Shown: in pieces, positions 37,596 to 45,974 of the stretch
Layout of the letters: each line of letters starts with the position of its first letter
Numbering within the stretch: the stretch's first letter is position 1
The notes under the pieces: model-generated
Seen by the model: the letters and a program-made list of their open reading frames with translations, nothing else
Database searches by the model: none
Told to the model about the DNA's origin: nothing
NCBI GenBank assembly: GCA_016869275.1
Contig: VGEO01000013.1
Location: forward strand, 1 to 55,926
DNA length: 55,926 nt
Direction: 5' to 3'
DNA from: Alphaproteobacteria bacterium
Lineage (GTDB): Bacteria; Pseudomonadota; Alphaproteobacteria; SHVV01
Made by a program: the position numbers and the translations under genes

Positions 37596-37776
37596 CCGCG
37601 AGTAGAAAACCGCGCCCACTATAGTCGCTCTAAGGTGCGATGACAGCCCTTACCCAGCGTTGAAAAACTTCCGTCGCTGCCAGCAAAGCGAGTTAGGGCG
37701 GCCCCCCTGTCGCTTAGGTGATCAGCCCCCTAGGCAACTTGAGAGAAGCCGCTACCCTCACTAAGGTGACGCTGAC

Positions 37777-39030
37777 ATGGAAAAGATAAAAGCCGAGGAC
37801 CTCAAAACCATCCTTCGCGGGCACCGCGACTGGTTCGGAAAGGTCATCGGCGGCAAGCGCGCCGATCTCGCCGGCCGCAACCTGGCAGGGGCCAAGCTCG
37901 CCGGCGCGACGCTCGCCGAGGCCAAGCTCACCGGCGCCAACTTGAGCGGTTGCGACATGACGAAGGCCAACTTGGCCAGCGCCGATCTGTTCGCGGCCGA
38001 CCTCACCGACTGCAACCTCGAGGCCGCGGTGCTGACCCGCGCCGATCTGCGCGGCACCAAGCTCCGCAATGCACGTATCGATCGCGCCGACCTGCGCGAC
38101 GCCAGCTTGGCCGAAGGAACCCTGGTCACGCTCGACGACGAGGGCGATCTCCGTTTCATCAAGTGGAACGGAGGCGAGTTCAGCATCGGCGGCGCTTCGC
38201 TCCAGGGCGTCAAGCTGGATGGCGCCCGCATCCCAGGCTCGTTCATCGCGCAAACCGACTTGACCGGCGCCTCGCTCAAGGGCGCGGTGCTCACCGGCGC
38301 CGATCTCTCCAATGCCAACCTGACCGACGTCGATCTCTCGGGCGCGACGCTCGAAAACGTCAACCTATCGGGCGCGAATCTGCTCGGCGCCAATCTCGCC
38401 GGTGCCAAGCTCACCGGCGCCAACCTCGCCGGCGCCAAACTGGTCGGCGCCAAGCTCTATGGCGTCGATCTCTCGACCCTCGACCTGCGCACGGTCACAC
38501 GCGAAATCGCGCCGTCAGGCGAATTGGCCGAGCGTCTCGCCGCCCACACCAAATGGCTCGCCAGCCGCGGCGAGGACGGCACCCGGCTCACGGTCACCGA
38601 TCAGGACCTGACCGCGACCGACTTCGCGAACCTCAACTTGTCGGTGGCGAGCTTCACCCGCGTCAAGCTGGTCGCGGCCAACTTCGCGCAAGCCAAGCTC
38701 AATTTCGCCGAGTTCGCCGAGTGCGACACAACGCGGGTCAACTTCGACCATGCCGAGTTGGCCGGCGTCCGCTTCGTGCGCTCAACGCTGGCCGAGGCCA
38801 ATTTGGGGAGCGCCAATCTCGATCCCGCCGAAGTCGTCGATCGCTCGGGCAAGGGCTCGGGGCGCCTGGCGCCGGCCAAGCTCGCCGGCGCCGATCTCCG
38901 CCGCGCCAACTTGTCGAGCGCCAATCTCACCGGCGCCACGATCCGCGGCACCTATCTCGCGCAAGCCGATTTAAGCGAGGCGGTCGTCGCACCGCTCCGC
39001 TCGCGCGACGGCGTCCGCTTCAATACCTAA
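37777..39030 (+). CDS. Pentapeptide-repeat protein
   Basis: This 417-residue protein consists largely of A(D/N)LxX pentapeptide repeats in two runs (about residues 28-115 and 145-235). A short non-repeat segment (TREIAPSGELAERLAAHTKWL) comes next, then a third run (about 275-395). The N-terminal LKTILRGHRDWF helix resembles that of other alphaproteobacterial pentapeptide proteins. The repeats form a right-handed beta-helix, sometimes a DNA mimic that protects gyrase. The function here is unknown; it is monocistronic. Confidence 0.92.
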   Translation: MEKIKAEDLKTILRGHRDWFGKVIGGKRADLAGRNLAGAKLAGATLAEAKLTGANLSGCDMTKANLASADLFAADLTDCNLEAAVLTRADLRGTKLRNARIDRADLRDASLAEGTLVTLDDEGDLRFIKWNGGEFSIGGASLQGVKLDGARIPGSFIAQTDLTGASLKGAVLTGADLSNANLTDVDLSGATLENVNLSGANLLGANLAGAKLTGANLAGAKLVGAKLYGVDLSTLDLRTVTREIAPSGELAERLAAHTKWLASRGEDGTRLTVTDQDLTATDFANLNLSVASFTRVKLVAANFAQAKLNFAEFAECDTTRVNFDHAELAGVRFVRSTLAEANLGSANLDPAEVVDRSGKGSGRLAPAKLAGADLRRANLSSANLTGATIRGTYLAQADLSEAVVAPLRSRDGVRFNT

Positions 39031-39055
39031 CGCGGAATTCTAGTTCGGAGCCCGA

Positions 39056-39712
39056 TCAGCGCCCGCGCGGGCTGCGACGATAGGTTGCGATCGCGATGTC
39101 GGCCGCCCGACGTGCGGTTTCCGGCGCGCGGGCGACGATCGCATAAGCGAAGCGGCCATCACTCCAGTAGGCGACGGCGACGTCCTCATCGTCCTCGACC
39201 GCGATTTCCGACGTGTCGCTGTCGTCGTCGCGGGTGACGAACAGCGTGATCCGCCCGCCGCGCCCGTCTTCATAGGTGAATTGCGCCGCCGGGCCTTCAT
39301 CGTTCGACACCAGGCGGCCGCCCAGCAGTTTGAGGCCAATGGCTTCGAGCGCCGGCGCTCCGACCGGCTCGCCCAAGCGCCGCGACAACCACGTCATCAG
39401 CTGCTCGCGGTGGCCGGCGTCGATTTCGACCGGCTGGACCGGGTCGTTGGCGTAAAGCCGGTGCGCGCTGATCGCCTCGCCGACGAACCCAGGTTGGGCC
39501 GGCACGAGCAGCAAAAGCGCCACGCCGGCGACGATCGCGACCGCGGCCGGCCAGCGGGCCCGCCGGACTAGCCGGAACGCCGTCAAGCGAAACCGCAACT
39601 TGACTTTGAGCGCCTCGACGCCGGACGGCGTGGGTCCGGCGCCGGCGCTCAGCGCATCGCGCAGGTTGTCGACGTACGCCTTGAGTTCGGGATCGAAAAA
39701 TCGTTCAGTCAC
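39056..39712 (-). CDS. Membrane-anchored anti-sigma factor (candidate)
   Basis: This 218-residue protein has one membrane helix at about residues 50-68 (WPAAVAIVAGVALLLLVP) separating a short cytoplasmic region from a periplasmic domain. It starts with GTG and overlaps the ECF sigma gene's stop by 8 nt, the usual arrangement for a sigma factor and its inhibitor. No zinc-binding HxxxCxxC motif is visible in the short N-terminal region, so it is a non-ZAS type. It probably holds the ECF sigma factor at the membrane. Confidence 0.8.
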   Translation of the reverse strand: MTERFFDPELKAYVDNLRDALSAGAGPTPSGVEALKVKLRFRLTAFRLVRRARWPAAVAIVAGVALLLLVPAQPGFVGEAISAHRLYANDPVQPVEIDAGHREQLMTWLSRRLGEPVGAPALEAIGLKLLGGRLVSNDEGPAAQFTYEDGRGGRITLFVTRDDDSDTSEIAVEDDEDVAVAYWSDGRFAYAIVARAPETARRAADIAIATYRRSPRGR

Positions 39713-40256
39713 CGCCCTTGCCTCCGCCAACCACCCTGAAACGCCGCGGTCCGACGCCATCGGTCAGATTACGCAGCGTTTCCCGACCGCGCGAAAGCCG
39801 CGACATCACGGTGCCGATCGGCACCCCCAGCACTTCGGCCGCCTCCTTGTAACTCAAGCCTTCGACTCCGACCAAGAGGATCACCGCCCGTTGATCCGGA
39901 TCGAGCGCACCGAGCGATGCCACCATGTCGCGGAACTCGACATGGACCAATTGGCCGCCGTCGGCGACCGCGTCGTCGCCGAGGTCGCTGACGCTCAGGT
40001 GGTCGCCGCGCCGACTTTGGCTCCGAACCTCGCTCACATAGAGGTTGTGGAGGAGCGTGAACAACCATGCGCGAAGATTGGTACCCGGCACGAAGCGGTG
40101 GCTATTGGCCAGCGCGCGCACCAGGCAGTTCTGCACCAAGTCCTGGGCGCGGTCGCGGCTGGCCGTCAGCGCAAACGCGTAACGCTGCAATTGCTCGACA
40201 TAGCTGTCGAGGTTGACGCGGAGGTCGGCGGCATCTTTGTCGGTTTTAACGTCCAC
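39705..40256 (-). CDS. ECF-type RNA polymerase sigma factor
   Basis: This 183-residue sigma-70 family protein has region 2 (RAQDLVQNCLVRALANSHRF) and region 4 (DQRAVILLVGVEGLSYKEAAEVLGVPIGTVMSRLSRG). It directs polymerase to stress promoters. A GGAAT-N17-CGTC sequence lies 45-70 nt upstream (see 40301-40326), so it may control itself. The small secreted protein at 40402 and the short RNA at 40753 have similar promoters. Confidence 0.93.
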   Translation of the reverse strand: MDVKTDKDAADLRVNLDSYVEQLQRYAFALTASRDRAQDLVQNCLVRALANSHRFVPGTNLRAWLFTLLHNLYVSEVRSQSRRGDHLSVSDLGDDAVADGGQLVHVEFRDMVASLGALDPDQRAVILLVGVEGLSYKEAAEVLGVPIGTVMSRLSRGRETLRNLTDGVGPRRFRVVGGGKGGD

Positions 40257-40300
40257 GCGAGAACCAGTCCTTCGCCCGGCTAGCCGGATAATAGTGCGTC

Positions 40301-40326
40301 GACGCGAGGATCGAGAAATCCATTCC
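40301..40326 (-). promoter_or_regulatory. ECF-type promoter upstream of the sigma gene
   Basis: On the minus strand GGAAT (40326-40322) is followed after exactly 17 nt by CGTC (40304-40301). This resembles the GGAAC-N16/17-CGTT promoters used by EcfG-type and related ECF sigma factors. Transcription would begin near 40293, giving a leader of about 37 nt before the sigma ATG at 40256. It would make the locus autoregulated. Confidence 0.45.
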
Positions 40327-40401
40327 CGACAAAAAGAGACGCGCCCGCCGGAGGAGATGCCGGCGCGACGCGTTCCCGCTCGGCGTCCGAGAACGACGAG
40401 C

Positions 40402-40653
40402 TTACTCTTCGGTCACCGCGCTGGCGACTTTCTTTCCGTCCTTCTCGTCGAAAACCACGACCACGGTCTTCCCTTCCTTGATCGTCTCGACCATGACGTT
40501 CTTCGCCAGCGTGAAGGTTTCGCCGCTGCTGAGGACGAGCACCCGATCGGCGGGATCGATTTTTTCGATCGTTCCTTTGCTCTCCGCCGCGATTGCGGCG
40601 ATCGCGGCTGTCGCGATCACCACGCCCACCATCGTCGCCAATGCCGTTTTCAT
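40402..40653 (-). CDS. Small secreted DUF1344-type protein
   Basis: This 83-residue protein has a signal peptide (MKTALATMVGVVIATAAIAAIAA). The short beta-rich domain that follows (KGTIEKIDPADRVLVLSSGETFTLAKNV) is typical of DUF1344, small periplasmic proteins of unknown function in alphaproteobacteria. An EcfG-like promoter (40693-40717) precedes it, so it is probably a stress-induced target of the neighbouring sigma factor. Confidence 0.88.
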   Translation of the reverse strand: MKTALATMVGVVIATAAIAAIAAESKGTIEKIDPADRVLVLSSGETFTLAKNVMVETIKEGKTVVVVFDEKDGKKVASAVTEE

Positions 40654-40692
40654 CGGTCCCTCGTTGCGATTGAATTCCCCTACTACCGAATC

Positions 40693-40717
40693 AACGCAGC
40701 GGCGGGGTCGTTATTCC
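40693..40717 (-). promoter_or_regulatory. EcfG-like promoter of the DUF1344 gene
   Basis: On the minus strand GGAAT (40717-40713) and CGTT (40696-40693) are separated by exactly 16 nt. The sequence around the first box (GTGGGAATAACGAC) is nearly the same as at 40907 (TTGGGAATAAACCGAC). The predicted start near 40686 leaves about 33 nt before the ATG at 40653. Confidence 0.55.
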
Positions 40718-40751
40718 CACGCTCGGCAGGCGCGGCTTTCGCGGCCGAGGT

Positions 40752-40782
40752 GAAAAAGTAGAGCCGCCGGTTCGGCGGCTCT
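40752..40782 (-). terminator. Rho-independent terminator (minus strand)
   Basis: On the minus strand AGAGCCGCC (40782-40774) pairs with GGCGGCTCT (40768-40760) around a five-base loop. ACTTTTT follows. The perfect nine-pair stem and T-run make this a strong intrinsic terminator. It ends the short transcript predicted from 40877, or read-through from the methyltransferase at 40938. Confidence 0.8.
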
Positions 40783-40877
40783 AAAGCCGAAGGGTTGGTG
40801 GTGCGTGGCGCGGCGGCGGTCTTTCGGTCGCCGCCACGCCGGGATCGGCTCTGCGTTCGCAGGTCCTCGCCCTATCA
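40753..40877 (-). ncRNA. Candidate stress-induced small RNA of about 120 nt
   Basis: A GGAAT-N16-CGTT promoter (40907-40883) points into a gap with no gene, and the terminator at 40782-40752 ends the transcript. The RNA would contain a GC-rich hairpin (GCGTGGCGGCG paired with a CGCCGC-x-GCCACGC arm, 40800-40840) before the terminator hairpin. There is no ATG in it; a 17-codon GTG frame exists but looks accidental. The target is unknown. Confidence 0.45.
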
Positions 40878-40882
40878 GGCCA

Positions 40883-40907
40883 AACGCCGGTGACGTCGGT
40901 TTATTCC
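40883..40907 (-). promoter_or_regulatory. EcfG-like promoter without a downstream coding gene
   Basis: On the minus strand GGAAT (40907-40903) is followed after 16 nt by CGTT (40886-40883). The extended box TTGGGAATAA matches the DUF1344 promoter box. The predicted start lies near 40877. It is located just after the stop of the methyltransferase gene at 40938. Confidence 0.5.
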
Positions 40908-40937
40908 CAAGCTCCCGATCGGAAGCGCTGACGTCGC

Positions 40938-41927
40938 TCAGTCGCAGAGCTTCGGATTGACGAGGCTCAGCACGCCGTCGGTCGGCGTGAAGCCGCCGCG
41001 CCGGGTGCGGTAGGTTGTGTAAGGATCGAGATCGACGTCGATCGCCCAACCGTGGTCGCGGAACAGCTTGCGCATGGCGCGGTGGATGAGATCGCTGTGG
41101 GTGCCCAAGTGGATGCGGCGGACCTTGCGAGTGAGGACGCCGATCGCCGGCGGCAGCGCGGTCAGCTCGGACGCCTGCATGTCGATCTCGAGGTAGTCGA
41201 CGAACGGGAGCGGGCCGAGGACATCGGCGACGGTCACGGTCGAGACCAGTTCGACCTCGGCTTTGACCGCACCCAGCCCGAAGGTGATGCCGGTCGAGGC
41301 CTCGTGGATCAACTGGCGTACGGCATCGGCCGTCTTCCCGTGCGCAACGATCGCGTTGATGATCGCTTCGCGGATCGCGTCCTGGTGCATCGCGAAGTTG
41401 GTTCCAGTCCGGACCGGCGTGCTGGTGAAAGGAAGCGGCCGGTTGCGATCGCTGACCGCGACGTTGAGCAGCCAATGGTCGGCCGGGTCGATGCCGTTCT
41501 CGGTCAGGTGGCGCTTCAGCATCGCGAACATGTAGCGATCAGCCTCGACCGCGACCAAGGTGAAAGGGAGCGGCTTCAGGCGCCGGAGCAGGAGCGCGGC
41601 GTTGACGAGCGGACCGCCATAGTGGGCGCCGAGCGAGACCGCGACGTAGCGGTCTTCGGCCGCTTCGATCGACTGGTAGGTCGAGTACCACTCGAAAAAG
41701 GTCTCGCCGTCCTCGGGCACGGGCACGGTGGTCGCGCAAAAACCGGTGGCCGGGTCGGGCGGCATACCGCCGCAGCCCGGCGGCAGCGCGACGCCCAAAA
41801 AATTGCGGGCGCGGTTGTCGGCGACCGTACCGCGCCACGGGAACAGCCCCTTCAGCACGCCATCGACGCGCGCCAAGGTCGCGCCGTCGAGCACGACGGC
41901 GGGGGCGCTTTTCGGGGCCTCGGTCAT
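40938..41927 (-). CDS. FkbM-like methyltransferase paralogue 1
   Basis: This 329-residue protein has a Rossmann-type methyltransferase core: AVSLGAHYGGPLVNAALL as the SAM loop, TLVAVEADRYMFAMLKRHLTENG as motif II, and DYLEIDMQASELTALPPA in place of the FkbM IDVEG motif. It ends with DGVLSLVNPKL. The two paralogues at 42818 and 43878 share all these blocks. FkbM enzymes O-methylate sugars or small molecules. No glycan genes are near, so the substrate is open. The ATG at 41927 excludes an upstream frame extension. Confidence 0.82.
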   Translation of the reverse strand: MTEAPKSAPAVVLDGATLARVDGVLKGLFPWRGTVADNRARNFLGVALPPGCGGMPPDPATGFCATTVPVPEDGETFFEWYSTYQSIEAAEDRYVAVSLGAHYGGPLVNAALLLRRLKPLPFTLVAVEADRYMFAMLKRHLTENGIDPADHWLLNVAVSDRNRPLPFTSTPVRTGTNFAMHQDAIREAIINAIVAHGKTADAVRQLIHEASTGITFGLGAVKAEVELVSTVTVADVLGPLPFVDYLEIDMQASELTALPPAIGVLTRKVRRIHLGTHSDLIHRAMRKLFRDHGWAIDVDLDPYTTYRTRRGGFTPTDGVLSLVNPKLCD

Positions 41928-42052
41928 GGTCGAGGAGCTTGCCCGCGGCCAGTTAACTTTCCGTAACCGCGGTGCCGGGTCGCGGGGCTCGCCCAAAGAG
42001 AAAGGCGCCGCCGGCCCGGCCGACGGCGCCCCAAAATCGATCGAAACGACGG

Positions 42053-42661
42053 CTACTTCGCCAGGCCTTCGACCTTCAAAGCCGCTTGAACCTTAGGCCG
42101 CGCGGCGATGCGGTCGTAGTACTTCTTGACGTTCGGCCACTTGCCGAGGTCGATCTTGACGAAGTTGGTCCACGACAAGACCGTGAAGGCGTAGGCGTCG
42201 GCGACCGAGAAGGACTTGCCCATCACGTAATCGTTCGCGCCGAAGTGCTTGTCGAGATAACCCAGGCGCATCTCGAGCCGTTGCAGCGCGATGTCCTTGC
42301 CTTCCTTGGGCATGTTCGGGTTGAACAGCGGTCCGAAGCCCTTGTGAAGTTCGGTGGCGATGAAGTTGAGCCACTCCTGGGCGCGGTAGCGTTCGATCGA
42401 CCCGTTGGCCGGGATCAACTTGGCCCCGCTCGCCTTGTCCGCGATGTACTGCACGATCGCGGTGCCCTCGGTCAGGATCTGACCGTCGTCGAGCTCGAGC
42501 GTCGGCACGTAGCCCTTCGGATTGACCTGGTTGAAGTCCTTACCGGACTTGGTCTTCTTTTCCTTGAGATCGACCTGCTCGGCGTCGAACTTGAGGCCCG
42601 ATTCGTGGAGCACGATGTGCGGTGAAAGCGAGCACGCGCCGGGCGAGTAGTAGAGTTTCAT
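42053..42661 (-). CDS. Glutathione S-transferase, beta-class-like
   Basis: This 202-residue protein has the thioredoxin-like N-terminal domain (MKLYYSPGACSLSPHIVLHESG, with the beta-class cysteine C10) and PKGYVPTLELDDGQILTEGTAIVQYIAD. An all-helical C-terminal domain follows (VMGKSFSVADAYAFTVLSWT). It conjugates or reduces electrophiles with glutathione. It sits between two methyltransferase paralogues. It is not the zeta-class maleylpyruvate isomerase type, so it does not obviously complete a gentisate pathway. Confidence 0.93.
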   Translation of the reverse strand: MKLYYSPGACSLSPHIVLHESGLKFDAEQVDLKEKKTKSGKDFNQVNPKGYVPTLELDDGQILTEGTAIVQYIADKASGAKLIPANGSIERYRAQEWLNFIATELHKGFGPLFNPNMPKEGKDIALQRLEMRLGYLDKHFGANDYVMGKSFSVADAYAFTVLSWTNFVKIDLGKWPNVKKYYDRIAARPKVQAALKVEGLAK

Positions 42662-42817
42662 TGCGTTATGTCCTCCGCTTGGAATGTTCTTGGATCGCCG
42701 CGGGAGCGGCGTTGGGGGCGGCCGAACGGCCGAGCGGAGAGAATATGGCCCGGCGCTAGCCGCGGTCAAAGGCCACGGCTGCGCGCCCGATCAAAGCTGC
42801 GTGTGGAGCGCGGCCGC

Positions 42818-43807
42818 TCAGCCGAGCCGCGGGTTGCGCAGGCTCAAAACCCCGTCCTGGGTCCGGGTCGGCCCGTCGGGCGTATCGTAGTCGCGTTCGG
42901 GCAGGAGATCGGCGTGGATTCCCCAGCCGTGATCGCGGAACAAATGGCGCATCATCACGTGGAGGTCACCGCCGTGGGTGCCGAGGTGAACCCAGCGCAC
43001 CTTGCGGTCCAGGAGCGCGATCGCCGGGGGCAGCGCGACGTATTCCGAGGACTGGATGTCGATCTCGAGGAAATCGACCGCGTCGTGCGGGCCGATCGCA
43101 TCGGCGACCGTGAGCGCGCTCATGAACTCGATTTCGCCGGCGACCTCGGTGCCGTCGAGCGGGGTCGTGAGCGTGGTGGTGCCGGCGAGCACGAGCCCGG
43201 TCGCGACGCGGGCCTCGAACTTGTTCTTGATGATGCCGTCCAAGATGGTCTTGCGGTGGATCGCGCTGTGGAAGGCGACGTTGGCGCCGGTGCGGATCGG
43301 CGAGGTGGTGAACAGGACCGGCTTGTTGTCGCCGGAGACAACTGCGTTGACGATCGCATGGTCGGCCGGGTCGAACCCGTTGTCGGTGAAGTGCGCGCGG
43401 ATCATCGCGCACATGTGCGGGTCGCCCTCGACCGCGATCAGCTTGACGGCGAGCTCGGGCCGGAGCCGGCGCGCGAACAGCGCGGCGTTGACGAGCGGGC
43501 CGCCATAGTGGGCGCCCAACGAAACCGCGGTGTAACGCTCGCGCGCGGCGCGCACCGATTGCAGCGCCGAGTAGAACTCGAAGAAGCCCTCGCCCCAGCG
43601 GAGCGTGGGCAACCCCGCTTCTTGGAACCGCGGCGGCGCCGCCGGATCGATCCCGACCCCGGGCGGTAGCAGCGCACCGAGGAAGTTCCGCGCCCGTCCG
43701 GCCGGAACCTCGCCCCGCCACGGCGCGAAGTCGGCGAATACGCCGGCAACGCGGCGGAGCGTCTTGGCATCGAGGGTGGCGTTGTCGATCGCCGCGACCG
43801 CGCTCAT
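42818..43807 (-). CDS. FkbM-like methyltransferase paralogue 2
   Basis: This 329-residue paralogue has AVSLGAHYGGPLVNAALFARRL, KLIAVEGDPHMCAMIRAHFTDNGFDPADH, VDFLEIDIQSSEYVALPPAI and a C-terminal LFRDHGWGIHAD region. It is closer to paralogue 3 than to paralogue 1 (shared EGDP and IQSSE). The start ATG at 43807 is followed by SAVAAIDNATLDAKTLRRVAG. The function is as uncertain as for paralogue 1. Confidence 0.8.
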   Translation of the reverse strand: MSAVAAIDNATLDAKTLRRVAGVFADFAPWRGEVPAGRARNFLGALLPPGVGIDPAAPPRFQEAGLPTLRWGEGFFEFYSALQSVRAARERYTAVSLGAHYGGPLVNAALFARRLRPELAVKLIAVEGDPHMCAMIRAHFTDNGFDPADHAIVNAVVSGDNKPVLFTTSPIRTGANVAFHSAIHRKTILDGIIKNKFEARVATGLVLAGTTTLTTPLDGTEVAGEIEFMSALTVADAIGPHDAVDFLEIDIQSSEYVALPPAIALLDRKVRWVHLGTHGGDLHVMMRHLFRDHGWGIHADLLPERDYDTPDGPTRTQDGVLSLRNPRLG

Positions 43808-43877
43808 GGGAAGGCTTTCCGGGCGTTAGGGGCGGTTCAAAGCGCGAAAGCCTCGCACTTTTTGGGTTAAGGCGTCG

Positions 43878-44888
43878 TTAAGGGGCGGGCGAAAACCGGG
43901 GATTGCAAAGGCTCAGGACGCCGTCCTGGGTCCGGAACGAGCCCTCCGGGATCGCATAGATCGTTTCCGGCAGGAGGTCGGCCTCGATCTCCCAGCCGTG
44001 ATCCCGGGACAGCGCGCGCATCGCGACATGGCCGTCGCCGCCGTGGCTGCCCAAGTGGATGCGCCGCACCTTGCGGTTCAGAAGCGCGATCGCCGGCGGC
44101 AGCACGACCGTTTCCGACGACTGGATGTCGATTTCGAGATAATCGACGACTCCGAGCGGCCCCAGAACATCGGGGATCGTGACCGCGCTCGCCATCGCGA
44201 TCTCGCAAGCGATTTCCGTACCGGGCAGGCGAGTGGTGAGCCCGGTGGTGCCGTCGAGCAAGAGGCCGGTCACGACCGCGGCCTCGAGTTTATTGCGAAC
44301 GACCAGGTCGGCGATGTACTGGCGCTCGGCTCGGCCGTGAAACGCGACGTTCGAGCCGGTGCGGACATCCGAGACCGTGAACGGCACCGGCCGGTTGTCG
44401 GCCGAGACCACGGCGTTAACGATGGCGTGGTCGTCGGGGTCGATGCCGTTGTCACGGAAATGCGTAGCCGCGAGCGCGCACATCGACGGATCGCCCTCGA
44501 CCGCGACCAGCTTGAACGGGACGCCCGGCCGCAGCCGCCGTAGCAGCGCCGCCGCGTTGACGAGCGGGCCGCCGAAGTGCGCGCCCAAGGAAACGGCGGT
44601 GAAGCCCGCGACCGCCGCCAAGACGGCGCGGTGGATCGAGACCCACTCGTAGTAGCCCTCGCCCCAGCGGAGCGTCGGCCGCTCGGGCTCGACCGCGCGC
44701 GCCGGCGTGCCCGGATCGACGCCGACGCCCAGCGGGCGGACGACGCCCAAGAAATTGCACATGCGCCCGGCCGGTGCGATCCCGCGCCACGGTGCGAGGT
44801 CGGCGAACAACCCGGCGCCGCAGGCGAGATTCTTGCGGTCGAGCGGGACCGTGTCCGGCGGCGTAGCGATGGCAGTAACGGCGGTCAT
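43878..44888 (-). CDS. FkbM-like methyltransferase paralogue 3
   Basis: This 336-residue member of the local family has AVSLGAHFGGPLVNAAALLRRL, KLVAVEGDPSMCALAATHFRDNGIDPDDH and DYLEIDIQSSETVVLPPAI. The gene lies 70 nt before paralogue 2 on the same strand, so the two may form a transcription unit. A short gap to the plus-strand gene at 44977 holds a divergent promoter region. Repeated copies suggest amplification followed by divergence. Confidence 0.8.
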   Translation of the reverse strand: MTAVTAIATPPDTVPLDRKNLACGAGLFADLAPWRGIAPAGRMCNFLGVVRPLGVGVDPGTPARAVEPERPTLRWGEGYYEWVSIHRAVLAAVAGFTAVSLGAHFGGPLVNAAALLRRLRPGVPFKLVAVEGDPSMCALAATHFRDNGIDPDDHAIVNAVVSADNRPVPFTVSDVRTGSNVAFHGRAERQYIADLVVRNKLEAAVVTGLLLDGTTGLTTRLPGTEIACEIAMASAVTIPDVLGPLGVVDYLEIDIQSSETVVLPPAIALLNRKVRRIHLGSHGGDGHVAMRALSRDHGWEIEADLLPETIYAIPEGSFRTQDGVLSLCNPRFSPAP

Positions 44889-44976
44889 CGACGCCGACCT
44901 GTTAAGTGCCGATTAAGACCGCCGCTGGCGTGCTATCGTCTCGACCCGCATCGTCGAGCCGGAAGGGAGCCCGCCC

Positions 44977-45861
44977 ATGAAAATCGGACTGCACGTCGTC
45001 AATTTCACATGGCCGGGCGGCGCGCGCGCGATCGGGCCGACCTTGGCGCAAATCGCCGAAGCGACCGAAGCCGTCGGCGCGGTCCGGCTGTCGGTCATGG
45101 ACCACTATTTCCAAATGGAGATGATCGGCGACCCGGTGAAGCTCGACATGCTCGAGGGATATACCGCGCTCGGATTCCTGGCCGCCCGCACCAAGACCAT
45201 CAAGCTCGGGCTGCTGGTCGGCGGCGTCACCTACCGCTATCCCGGCTTGATGGCGAAGATCGTCACCACCTTGGACGTGCTTTCGGGCGGCCGCGCCTGG
45301 CTCGGCATCGGCGCCGCATGGTACGACCGCGAGCACTTGGGCTTGGGCGTGCCGTACCCGCCGATGAAAGAACGCTTCGAGCGGCTCGAGGAGACGATTC
45401 AGATCTGCCTGCAGATGTGGAGCGAGAACAACGGCCCCTACAACGGCAAGCACTACCGGTTGACCGAGACCCTGAACGTGCCGCAATCGATCCAGCGCCC
45501 GCATCCGCCGATCCTGATCGGCGGCGGCGGCGAGAAGAAGACCTTGAAGCTGGTCGCGCGCTATGCCCAAGCCTGCAACCTGTTCTCGCGGTTGGGCGTC
45601 GACGGCGTCCGGCAAAAGCTCGAAATCTTGAAGCGCCATTGCGACGCCGAGAATCGCGACTACCGGACGATCGAAAAGACCATGAACTACGCCGCGCCCA
45701 AGCTGCCGGCGCCCGGGGCCGAGGCCGATGCGCTGCTCCGCGAGCTCGAGGCGTTCGCCAAGCTCGGGATCGAGACCGCGATCCTGGTGCCGTTCGGCGA
45801 GAAGCCGGTCGAAGACATCCGCGCCCTCGCACCGCTGATCGCCAAGGCGGCAGCCATCTAG
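44977..45861 (+). CDS. LLM-class F420-dependent oxidoreductase
   Basis: This 294-residue luciferase-like protein resembles the TIGR03560 subfamily: MDHYFQMEMIGDP near residue 39, TKTIKLGLLVGGVTYRYPGLMAKIVTTLDVLSGGRAWLGIGAAW in the core, and RPHPPILIGGGGEKKTLKLVARYA later. Homologues use F420 or FMN to reduce or oxidise small organic compounds. GGAAGGGAG precedes the ATG. It is the third LLM protein in the window and is not closely related to the other two. Confidence 0.92.
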   Translation: MKIGLHVVNFTWPGGARAIGPTLAQIAEATEAVGAVRLSVMDHYFQMEMIGDPVKLDMLEGYTALGFLAARTKTIKLGLLVGGVTYRYPGLMAKIVTTLDVLSGGRAWLGIGAAWYDREHLGLGVPYPPMKERFERLEETIQICLQMWSENNGPYNGKHYRLTETLNVPQSIQRPHPPILIGGGGEKKTLKLVARYAQACNLFSRLGVDGVRQKLEILKRHCDAENRDYRTIEKTMNYAAPKLPAPGAEADALLRELEAFAKLGIETAILVPFGEKPVEDIRALAPLIAKAAAI

Positions 45862-45881
45862 CTACCGACCGAATATCAGAC

Positions 45882-45957
45882 GGCCCTCACCTTGAGCCTG
45901 TCGAAGGGCGAGGGCCGATTGCAGCCGACCTCATGGTTCGACGCGCTCACCATGAGG
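45882..45957. repeat. Intergenic palindromic repeat, copy 2
   Basis: Two dyads occur in series: GGCCCTC (45882-45888) with GAGGGCC (45910-45916), and CCTCATGGT (45929-45937) with ACCATGAGG (45949-45957). The loops contain CTTGAGCCTGTCGAAG and TTCGACGCGCTC, the core also seen at 27908-27975. It separates the oxidoreductase from the FMN-binding protein gene. Confidence 0.55.
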
Positions 45958-45974
45958 TCCGTGAAGAGGTTCGC

